Assembly (NCBI GenBank): GCA_023432995.1
Contig: JAEZES010000173.1
Coordinates: 1 to 8,105 of the forward strand
Length of the DNA: 8,105 bases
Origin: Pseudomonadota bacterium
GTDB taxonomy: Bacteria > Pseudomonadota > Alphaproteobacteria > Sphingomonadales > Sphingomonadaceae
Reading direction: 5' to 3'
In this document: piece by piece, positions 1 through 6,199 of the stretch
Layout: each line of letters begins with the position of its first letter
How positions within the stretch are numbered: position 1 is the first letter of the stretch
The notes under the pieces: model-generated
The model's database searches: none
Seen by the model: only the letters and a program-made list of their open reading frames with translations
Told to the model about the DNA's origin: nothing
Translations under genes and position numbers: made by a program

Positions 1-1454
1 CCGCCGACCCGCTCGACCCGCGCGACCCGCGCGCCGGCTTGCGCCGCGCGGCCGAGCGAGGGCAGGACCAACTCGCCGGGCGCGGGATCGAGCAGCAGGG
101 CGAACAGCCGGCCGCCCTTGGTGGTGAATCGCACGCCGCCCCCGGACTCGTCGCCGAACAGGCGCCACGGCCGCGACCCGTAGATCGCCGCTTCGCCCTC
201 GCGCGCCATCCATCGCCCGAGCCGGTCGAGGATCGCCAGCTCCTCGGCGTCGAGCGTGCCCTCGCCGCGGACCGGGATCGACAGCAGCAGCGTGCCGTTC
301 TTCGACACCACGTCGGCCAGCTGGCGGATCACGCCGACCGCCGAGACGTAGCTCTGCTCGAGAAACCGGGCGCGATGGTAGTGCCAGTCGCCGATGCAGG
401 TGGCCGTCTGCCAGGGCTCGGGCCGGATGGAGTCGGCCACCCGGCGCTCGAGGTTGAGCAGCGTGCCCTGCCCCTCGGTGGCGCCGGCGGTCATCACGCC
501 CGAGAATTCGCCCGTGCGCGCGATCGCGGTGTTGTAGAAGTGCGCCGCGGCGGTCACGCCGACCTGGCCGAACGGCAGGCTGTAGCCGTCCTGGTAGAGC
601 AAGTCGGGCTCGTAGCGTTCGACCAGCTCGAGCTGCCGGCCGAGCCAGCTCACGGCCCAGGCCTCACCGCCGGGCGGGAGCGTCTCGACCCATTGGCCAG
701 AGTTCGCCTCGTGCCAGGCGCGCATGGCTTCGGGGCTGTCGAGCCCGTCGGGCGGCACCATCCAGCGCCCGGTGTAGAGCTGCTGCGGGTCGAGGCCCTC
801 CCAGGCGGTCCCGCGCCCGTCAGCGGCGGTCAGGCGGAAGGCGTCGTAGCGTTCGCCCTTGCGCGGGCCCGCCGTGTCGTAGCCGTAGGCGGTCTGCCAC
901 CAGTGCCAGGCATGGCTGGCGTGATTGGATACGCCGAAGCGCAGGCCGGCGGCGCGGACCGCGTCGCGCCATTCGCCGACCACGTCGCGCCGCGGGCCGA
1001 GCGCGGTCGCGTTCCAGCGGTGGTGGGTGCTCGGGAACAGGTCGAAGTTGTCGTGGTGGCAGGCCATCGCGACGACGAACCGGGCGCCCGCCGCGCGATA
1101 GGCCTGGACGATCGCCGCCGGATCCCACTTCTCGGCGCGCCAGCCGGCGATGACGTCGATGAAGCCGCGGTCGGCGGGATGGCCGTAGCGCCGGCGGTGG
1201 ACTTCGGCCTGGGGATGGTCCTCGAGGTAGAGATGCCGCCCGTACCAGTCGCCGGCCTCGGGAGCGCACTGCGGGCCCCAGTGAGCCCACAGGCCGAGCT
1301 TCGCGTCGCGGTACCAGTCGGGAACGGTGAAATGCTCGAGCAGGCCCTCGCGCGTGGCCGCGACCGGGCCCTCGGCGCGCAGGCCCGTGGCCGCGCGCAA
1401 GGCGCCCGGCAGCGCCGCGAGACCGGCCAGGCCGAGAACGTCCCTTCGCCGCAT
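1..1454 (-). CDS. GH29 alpha-L-fucosidase, Tat-exported, 3' end beyond window
   Basis: Probably a retaining exo-alpha-L-fucosidase acting in the periplasm. The frame is open from the ATG at 1454 to the window edge, giving 484 codons with the C-terminus missing. Residues 1-22 form a Tat-like signal (MRRRDVLGL, a hydrophobic stretch, then ALRAA). The GH29 landmarks appear in order: WYRDAKLGLWAHWGP (about 47-61), DWYGRHLY, ACHHDNFDLFPS (H133-H134), WNATALGPRRDVVGEWRDA, FGVSNH, and PDLLYQDGYSLPFG, whose D289 fits the family's nucleophile position. After about residue 430 (GSRPWRLFGDE, VRFTTKGGRLFALLLDP) comes the start of the beta-sandwich tail. A good ribosome site, GGGGAG, precedes the ATG by about 6 nt. 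It is divergent from the GH35-GH31 operon and probably shares its operator. A long ORF on the opposite strand is a GC-rich shadow. The family call is firm; the linkage specificity (alpha-1,2 on xyloglucan galactose) is inferred from the neighbours. Confidence 0.9.
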   Translation of the reverse strand, partial: MRRRDVLGLAGLAALPGALRAATGLRAEGPVAATREGLLEHFTVPDWYRDAKLGLWAHWGPQCAPEAGDWYGRHLYLEDHPQAEVHRRRYGHPADRGFIDVIAGWRAEKWDPAAIVQAYRAAGARFVVAMACHHDNFDLFPSTHHRWNATALGPRRDVVGEWRDAVRAAGLRFGVSNHASHAWHWWQTAYGYDTAGPRKGERYDAFRLTAADGRGTAWEGLDPQQLYTGRWMVPPDGLDSPEAMRAWHEANSGQWVETLPPGGEAWAVSWLGRQLELVERYEPDLLYQDGYSLPFGQVGVTAAAHFYNTAIARTGEFSGVMTAGATEGQGTLLNLERRVADSIRPEPWQTATCIGDWHYHRARFLEQSYVSAVGVIRQLADVVSKNGTLLLSIPVRGEGTLDAEELAILDRLGRWMAREGEAAIYGSRPWRLFGDESGGGVRFTTKGGRLFALLLDPAPGELVLPSLGRAAQAGARVARVERVG

Positions 1455-1478
1455 TGCTCTCCCCGCCGCCGACCGAGC

Positions 1479-1507
1479 GGCTAGGCAAACCATCGCAGCT
1501 TTGTCAT
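1479..1507 (-). promoter_or_regulatory. Candidate promoter of the fucosidase gene
   Basis: Read on the minus strand, ATGACA (1502-1507) and CTAGCC (1479-1484) are separated by 17 nt. The first box is close to TTGACA. The second resembles the CTAG-centred -10 boxes seen in Caulobacter and sphingomonads. The leader to the ATG at 1454 would be under 20 nt. The -35 box overlaps the left edge of the LacI-type palindrome at 1506-1521, so a bound repressor would occlude it. This is pattern matching only. Confidence 0.4.
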
Positions 1508-1521
1508 GGTAGCGCAAACAT
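1506..1521. promoter_or_regulatory. LacI-family (xyl-box-like) operator in the divergent control region
   Basis: ATGGTAGCGCAAACAT is an imperfect palindrome: 12 of 16 positions match its reverse complement, and the centre is CG between 1513 and 1514, as is usual for LacI-family operators. The inner 14 bases TGGTAGCGCAAACA differ by one base from the xyl-box TGGTAGCGCTAACA that I recall from Xanthomonas and from the Caulobacter xylose system. It overlaps the putative fucosidase -35 box and lies just upstream of the GH35 ribosome site, so one repressor could control both arms. A related GCAAACCAT stretch at 1485-1493 may be a weak second half-site. The repressor gene is not in the window. Confidence 0.6.
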
Positions 1522-1530
1522 GGGGAGAGG
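1522..1530 (+). promoter_or_regulatory. Ribosome binding site fixing the GH35 start at GTG 1535
   Basis: GGGGAGAGG ends 4 nt before GTG 1535, and its GGAG core is 7 nt away. This ideal spacing favours the GTG over the in-frame ATG at 1520, which sits inside the operator, overlaps this site and has no purine-rich stretch before it. The mature protein is the same with either start. Confidence 0.6.
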
Positions 1531-1534
1531 CTGC

Positions 1535-3157
1535 GTGCGGATTCGGGGTTTCCTGGCCGCCTTCTGGAGTGCCCTGATCGCGCTTGGCGCGGTCCCGCTC
1601 GCGGCGCAGGCCCCGCATTTCGCCGAGGGCGCAATGGGCCCGGCGCTCTTAGTCGACGGGGAGCCATTCCTGGTTCTCGGCGCGCAGGCGCACAACTCGT
1701 CGAACTACCCGGCGATGCTCGAGCACGTGTGGCCGGCGGTCGAGCGGATCGGGGCCAATACGCTGCTGATGCCGGTGGCGTGGGAGCAGGTCGAGCCCGA
1801 GGAAGGGCGGTTCGACTTCTCGTTCGTCGACACGCTGCTCGAGCAGGCGCGGGCGCGCGACAAGCGGCTCGTGCTGCTGTGGTTCGCGACCTGGAAGAAC
1901 ACCGGGGCGAGCTACGCGCCGCGCTGGGTCAAGACCGACGGCAAGCGCTTTCCGCGCATGCGCTGGCCCGATGGGCGGGCGCATTACGCGCTGAGCCCGC
2001 ACGGCGAAGAGACGCTGGCGGCCGACGCGCGCGCGTTCGCGCGGCTGATGCGGCACCTGAGGGAGAACGACCCGCAGCACACGGTGATCATGGTCCAGGT
2101 CGAGAACGAGGCCGGCAGCTACCAGCTGATGCGCGACCACGCGCCGGAGCCGGCGCGGCTGTTCGAGCAGCCGATCCCGGAACAGCTGGCCCGCGCGCTC
2201 GGCGTGGCGCGGCGGCCGTGGGCCGAGGCTTTCGGCGCCCGGGCCGAGCAGTTCTTCATGACCTGGCACCTCGCGCGCTACGTCGACCGGGTGGCCGAGG
2301 CGGGCAAGCGCGAGTGGGACCTGCCGCTTTACGTCAACGCCGCGCTCGGCAACGCCTTCACCGACGAGAACGGCGACGTCGGCCCTTCGGGCGGGCCGAA
2401 CTGGAACGCGCTGCCGGTGTGGCGCGCGGCGGCGCCGCATATCGATGCCTTCGCGCCCGATATCTACACCCGCGATCCGGCGGCGGTGGAGAAGTTCCTC
2501 GACCGCTACGCTGACCCGGGGCCGCTGATGGTGCCCGAGATCGGCAACGCGGCCGAGCTCGCGCGGTTCGTCTGGCCCGCGCTCGGCCGCGGGGCGGTGA
2601 TGTTCACGCCGTTCGGGATCGACGGCACCGGCTACTCGAACTACCCGCTCGGCGCGAAGGCGCTCGACGAGGCGACGCTCGAGGCGTTCGCCGCGCCGTT
2701 CCGGCTGCTCGGCCCGGCCGCGCGCGACTGGGCGCGGATCGCCGCCGACCACCCGACGTGGGGCGCCGCGAGGGGCGGTGACCGGGCCGATCGCGAGACC
2801 GTGCTCGGCCGCTGGAAGGCCACCGCGCAGTTCGCGCGCTGGCAGTTCGGCGAGGACGACTGGACCTGGCTCGAACGCGACCCGCACCCGCTGGCGGACG
2901 AACCGGTCGGCGGCGTGGTGGTCGCGCAACTGGCGCCCGACCGCTTCCTCGTCGCCGGCCGGCACGTGCGCTTCAGGCTCGCGCTCGCCGCGCCGCAAGC
3001 CGGCGAGCAGGCGCAGATCCTCTCGGCCGAGGAGGGGCGGTTCGTCGACGGCCGGTGGGTCATGCGGCGGCGCTGGAACGGGGACCAGATCGACTACGGC
3101 TTCAACTTCGGCGCCGAGCCGGTCTGGCTGATGATCGAGATGGGGACCTACCGATGA
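1535..3157 (+). CDS. GH35 beta-galactosidase, DUF5597/Bgl35A type, secreted
   Basis: Predicted retaining exo-beta-galactosidase, 540 aa from GTG 1535 (545 aa from the alternative ATG 1520). Residues 1-26 look like a Sec signal peptide: RIRG, a hydrophobic core, then LAAQA before PHFAEG. A TIM-barrel domain follows, with the typical GH35 opening (LVDGEPFLVLGAQAHNSS, NTLLMPVAWEQVEPEEGRFDF). The NE motif in VQVENEAGSY puts the acid/base at E192, and PLMVPEIGNA puts the nucleophile at E335. Their spacing of 143 nearly equals that recalled for C. japonicus Bgl35A. From about 370 on, the beta-rich C-terminus (FGEDDWTWLERDPHP, VVVAQLAPDRFLVAGRHVRF) fits DUF5597. It overlaps the GH31 gene by ATGA, so the two are probably translationally coupled. 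Removal of galactose from xyloglucan side chains is inferred from family and context; other beta-galactosides remain possible. Confidence 0.9.
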   Translation: MRIRGFLAAFWSALIALGAVPLAAQAPHFAEGAMGPALLVDGEPFLVLGAQAHNSSNYPAMLEHVWPAVERIGANTLLMPVAWEQVEPEEGRFDFSFVDTLLEQARARDKRLVLLWFATWKNTGASYAPRWVKTDGKRFPRMRWPDGRAHYALSPHGEETLAADARAFARLMRHLRENDPQHTVIMVQVENEAGSYQLMRDHAPEPARLFEQPIPEQLARALGVARRPWAEAFGARAEQFFMTWHLARYVDRVAEAGKREWDLPLYVNAALGNAFTDENGDVGPSGGPNWNALPVWRAAAPHIDAFAPDIYTRDPAAVEKFLDRYADPGPLMVPEIGNAAELARFVWPALGRGAVMFTPFGIDGTGYSNYPLGAKALDEATLEAFAAPFRLLGPAARDWARIAADHPTWGAARGGDRADRETVLGRWKATAQFARWQFGEDDWTWLERDPHPLADEPVGGVVVAQLAPDRFLVAGRHVRFRLALAAPQAGEQAQILSAEEGRFVDGRWVMRRRWNGDQIDYGFNFGAEPVWLMIEMGTYR

Positions 3158-5961
3158 GATATGCCGCCGCCTGCGCCGCGCTCGCGCTGTGGTCGACCTC
3201 CGCGCTGGCGGGCGAAGTGCGGCAGGTGCCGCACGGGATGGAAGTCACCACCGACGCCGGCGAGATCGTGCGCGTGCTCGCTTACGCCGACGGGACGTTC
3301 CGGGTGACGGTGGCGGAGACCCTGCCAGAGGGGCGGCCCACGGCGATGGTGGTGGCCGAGCCCGACGGGGCGGCCGAGTTCTCGGCGACGGCCGAGGCGG
3401 CGACGCTGCGAACGTCGCATTCGGTGGCGACGGTCGCCCTCGACGACGGTCGCCTGACCGTCCACGACGCGTCGGGCAAGCTGCTGCTCGACGAATATGC
3501 GCCCGCGCGCCAGCTGACGCCGGTGACGACCGAGGGCCAGCCGTGGCTCGCCACGCGGGTGCAGTTCAACCGCGGGACCGACGAGGGGCTGTTCGGCCTC
3601 GGCCAGCACCAGAACCGGCAGATGAACTACAACGGCGAGGACATCGAACTCGCCCAGCACAACATGGCAATCGCGGTGCCGTACCTGCTGTCGACGCGGG
3701 GGTACGGCCTGCTGTGGGACAACGCCTCGATCACGCGGGTCGGCGATCCGGAGACCTATGCGAGGCTTTCCGCCGACTGGCAGGCCGACTACTATCTTGG
3801 CGACCGGCTGGCGCTGTCGCGGCGGGAGCTGGAGATAGATTATCAGTACATCCGCGACCAGGCGCGCTGGCCGGATGAGGCCAAGGCGCAGACCGTCGCG
3901 GCCACCACCGGGCAAAACACCGCCGGCAATGCCGTGCAGACGCAGCGCGTCGTGTGGACCGGGCGTTACACGCCCGATGCCAGCGGCACGCACAAGTTCC
4001 GGCTGTACTCGTCGAGCTACGTGAAGGTGTTCGTCGACGGCGAGGAGGTGCTGAGCCGGTGGCGGCAGAACTGGAACCCCTGGTACCACCACTTCGAACT
4101 CGATCTGGAGGCTGGCAAGCCGGTCGAGCTGCGGGTCGAGTGGGAGCCGAACCAGGGCTACATCGCGCTCGAGCACGCCGATCCGCTGCCCGACCTCGAC
4201 CGCCATTCGGTCAGCTTCGCCTCCGAGGCGGGCAAGGCGATCGACTATTACGTCGTCCCCGGCGCGGACATGGACGCGCTCGTCGCCGGCTACCGGCGGC
4301 TGACCGGCAAGGCGCCGATGATGCCACGCTGGGCCTACGGGTTCTGGCAGTCGCGGCAGCGGTACGAGACGCAGGAGGCTCTCGTCAGCGTGCTGCGGCA
4401 GTACCGCGAGGCGCAGATCCCGATCGATGCGATCGTGCAGGACTGGTTCTACTGGCCCGAGGATCAGTGGGGTTGCCACTGCTTCGACGAGGCGCGTTTC
4501 CCCGACCCTGAGGGCATGGTGCAGGCCGTGCACGATCTGAACGCGCGGATCATGATCTCGGTCTGGCCGAAGTTCTATCCGACGACCGCCAACGGGCAGG
4601 AGCTGGCGGCGAAGGACTACCTTTACCAGCGCCCGCTGGCGGCCGGGCAGAAGGACTGGGTCGGCCCAGGCTACGCGAACACCTTCTATGATCCCTACAC
4701 GGCCGAGGCGCGGGCGATCTACTTCCGCCAGATCAACGAGGCGCTCGTCGCCAAAGGCTTCGACGCCTGGTGGATGGACGCGACCGAACCCGACTGGCAC
4801 TCGAACCTGTCGGTCGAGGAGCGCGCCTTCCAGATGACCTCGCCGGCCACCGGCGTCCCCGGCGCGGCGATCTTCAATTCGTACCCGCTGGTCCACGCCG
4901 AAGGCGTCGCCGAGGGCCTGCGTGCGGCGCAGCCCGACCGGCGGCCGTTCATCCTGACCCGCAGCGGCTTCGGCGGCGTGCAGCGCGCTTCGGCCGCGCT
5001 ATGGTCGGGCGACGTCGCCGCGCGGTGGGACGACCTGCGCGACCAGATCAGCGCCGGCAGCAACCTCTCCATCTCGGGGATTCCCAACTGGACGCACGAC
5101 ATCGGCGGCTTCGCGCTCGAGGAGCGGTTCTCGCGCGAGCAGCCCGAGCATCTGCCAGAGTGGCGCGAACTGTACTTGCGCTGGTTCCAGTTCGGCGCCT
5201 TCAGCCCGCTGTTCCGCAGCCACGGCGAGTACCCGTTCCGCGAGACGCCGATCATCGCGCGCGACGATCCGGCGATGCTCGACAGCCTGACCTACTACCA
5301 CCGGCTGCGCTATCGCCTGCTGCCGTACATCTACACGCTCGCCGCCGGGACCTGGTTCGACGACGGCACGATCATGCGCCCGCTGGTGATGGACTTCGCC
5401 GTCGACCGCCGCGCCTGGGACATCGACGACCAGTACATGTTCGGCCCGGCGCTGCTCGTCGCCCCGGTGACCGCGTTCGAATCGCGCGCGCGCGAGGTCT
5501 ACCTGCCGGCGGGGGCCGAGTGGTACGAGGCCGGCAGCGGCTTGCGGCTGTCGGGCGGTCAGACTTACGCCGCGGCCGCGCCGCGCGAGCGGATGCCGCT
5601 GTTCGTGCGCGGCGGGGCGATCGTGCCGATGGGCCGCGATGTCCAGTGGACCGGTGAGGACCCGCAGGGCCCGCTGACGATCCACGTCTTTGCCGGCGCC
5701 GACGGCGCATTTGCGCTTTACGAGGACCAGGGCGATGACATGGGCTACGCACGCGGCGAGTTCGCGCGCATTCCGCTGCGCTGGGACGAGCGTAACCGTA
5801 CACTGACCATCGGAGCGCGCGAGGGCCACTTCCCGGGAATAGCGGCGACGCGGCGGATCGGCATCGTGCTGCACGAAGGCACGAGCGAGGGGGCGGTCTT
5901 CGCGCGCGAACCCGAGCGCTCGATCAGCTACGATGGCTCGGCGACCGAGCTGGCATTCTAG
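3154..5961 (+). CDS. GH31 alpha-xylosidase-like glycosidase with PA14 insert, secreted
   Basis: A 935-aa retaining alpha-glycosidase, most likely an alpha-xylosidase that releases xylose from the non-reducing end of xyloglucan oligosaccharides. The ATG at 3154 overlaps the GH35 stop, has GGGGA 7 nt upstream, and begins a Sec signal (MRYAAACAALALWSTSALA). Upstream in-frame codons lie inside GH35. The order is: N-terminal mutarotase-like sandwich (FGLGQHQNRQMNYNGEDIEL, GLLWDN), PA14 insert (about 240-345; VWTGRYTPDASGTHKFRLYS, VFVDGEEVL, VELRVEWEPNQGYIALEH), barrel from about 390 (MMPRWAYGFWQSRQRY), and C-terminal beta domains including a DUF5110-like tail. The nucleophile is D542 in WWMDATEPD and the acid/base is D620 in LWSGDVAARWDD, followed by WTHDIGGF. 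The PA14 insert is the hallmark of C. japonicus Xyl31A. No lipobox is seen, unlike what I recall for that enzyme. Its stop lies 11 bp from a convergent tRNA gene, with no terminator between them. Confidence 0.92.
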   Translation: MRYAAACAALALWSTSALAGEVRQVPHGMEVTTDAGEIVRVLAYADGTFRVTVAETLPEGRPTAMVVAEPDGAAEFSATAEAATLRTSHSVATVALDDGRLTVHDASGKLLLDEYAPARQLTPVTTEGQPWLATRVQFNRGTDEGLFGLGQHQNRQMNYNGEDIELAQHNMAIAVPYLLSTRGYGLLWDNASITRVGDPETYARLSADWQADYYLGDRLALSRRELEIDYQYIRDQARWPDEAKAQTVAATTGQNTAGNAVQTQRVVWTGRYTPDASGTHKFRLYSSSYVKVFVDGEEVLSRWRQNWNPWYHHFELDLEAGKPVELRVEWEPNQGYIALEHADPLPDLDRHSVSFASEAGKAIDYYVVPGADMDALVAGYRRLTGKAPMMPRWAYGFWQSRQRYETQEALVSVLRQYREAQIPIDAIVQDWFYWPEDQWGCHCFDEARFPDPEGMVQAVHDLNARIMISVWPKFYPTTANGQELAAKDYLYQRPLAAGQKDWVGPGYANTFYDPYTAEARAIYFRQINEALVAKGFDAWWMDATEPDWHSNLSVEERAFQMTSPATGVPGAAIFNSYPLVHAEGVAEGLRAAQPDRRPFILTRSGFGGVQRASAALWSGDVAARWDDLRDQISAGSNLSISGIPNWTHDIGGFALEERFSREQPEHLPEWRELYLRWFQFGAFSPLFRSHGEYPFRETPIIARDDPAMLDSLTYYHRLRYRLLPYIYTLAAGTWFDDGTIMRPLVMDFAVDRRAWDIDDQYMFGPALLVAPVTAFESRAREVYLPAGAEWYEAGSGLRLSGGQTYAAAAPRERMPLFVRGGAIVPMGRDVQWTGEDPQGPLTIHVFAGADGAFALYEDQGDDMGYARGEFARIPLRWDERNRTLTIGAREGHFPGIAATRRIGIVLHEGTSEGAVFAREPERSISYDGSATELAF

Positions 5962-5972
5962 CGGCTGGGTGG

Positions 5973-6046
5973 TGGATGCCCCGCAAGGATTCGAACCTTG
6001 ATTGACGGAGTCAGAGTCCGCTCTCTTACCGTTAGAGGACGGGGCA
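5973..6046 (-). tRNA. tRNA-Gln (anticodon CUG), CCA encoded
   Basis: The 74-nt cloverleaf folds completely. The acceptor stem TGCCCCG/CGGGGCA has 7 pairs including U1-A72. The D arm is CTC/GAG with a 9-nt loop containing GG. The anticodon stem GCGGA/TCCGT has one G-U pair, and its loop CTCTGAC gives anticodon CUG at 34-36. The variable loop is CAAT. The T arm CAAGG/CCTTG encloses TTCGAAT. The discriminator is U, followed by encoded CCA. U1-A72 is the pair recognised by GatCAB in indirect Gln-tRNA synthesis, which many alphaproteobacteria use. The 3' end lies 11 bp from the GH31 stop codon. Confidence 0.96.
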
Positions 6047-6060
6047 ATGCGAGGCGGCGC

Positions 6061-6089
6061 ATCTAGATAGGCAGCGCGCGTGCGTCAAG
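6061..6089 (-). promoter_or_regulatory. Promoter of the tRNA-Gln gene (Caulobacter-type)
   Basis: On the minus strand, CTTGACGC (TTGACG at 6083-6088) is followed after 14 nt by TCTAGATG, whose core CTAGAT lies at 6061-6066. This closely fits the Caulobacter housekeeping consensus TTGACGS-N10-14-GCTANAWC. Transcription would start roughly 8 nt upstream of the mature tRNA 5' end. A box and spacing this good directly before a tRNA make it the most credible promoter in the window. Confidence 0.65.
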
Positions 6090-6117
6090 CGCCGTGCGCC
6101 AGCCGCAGGGGCCGCGC

Positions 6118-6146
6118 TTGCTCCGCCGGTGCGCTTTCGCTAGCCT
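6118..6146 (+). promoter_or_regulatory. Candidate promoter of the ppx-rlmE operon
   Basis: TTGCTC (6118-6123) and TAGCCT (6141-6146) are 17 nt apart, and the -10 region reads GCTAGCCT, which partly matches the GCTANAWC box. The leader to ATG 6200 would be about 50 nt. It lies in the 153-bp gap between the tRNA and ppx, which holds no other recognisable element besides the tRNA promoter. The -35 match is weak. Confidence 0.3.
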
Positions 6147-6199
6147 GCGCCCAGGTTCCGCCTCCGGGCGGGTTAGAACGATACGAAAGACGTACCCCA

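Noticed and set aside
39..1484. 481-codon plus-strand open frame across the fucosidase region
   Set aside because: Its translation is low-complexity (Arg/Ala/Gly/Val) with no family motifs, and the opposite strand encodes a clear GH29 enzyme; it is a GC-rich antisense shadow.
820..1488. 222-codon minus-strand frame overlapping the fucosidase start
   Set aside because: Arg/Pro/Gly-rich out-of-frame reading of the GH29 gene; the true frame starts at 1454 and contains all the GH29 motifs.
1489..1510. ACCAT...ATGGT inverted repeat separated by 12 nt
   Set aside because: The arms are only 5 bp and the right arm is already part of the stronger 16-bp palindrome; too weak to list separately.
3055..3153. 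Upstream extension of GH31 to ATG 3055
   Set aside because: It would add 33 Arg-rich residues from within GH35 ahead of a clean signal peptide starting at 3154, which has its own ribosome site.
3148..4896. 582-codon minus-strand frame opposite GH31
   Set aside because: Shadow of the GH31 gene, whose catalytic and PA14 motifs are intact on the plus strand; the antisense product has no recognisable domain.
5962..5972. Terminator between GH31 and the tRNA
   Set aside because: Only 11 bp, with no hairpin or T-tract; nothing supports a terminator there.
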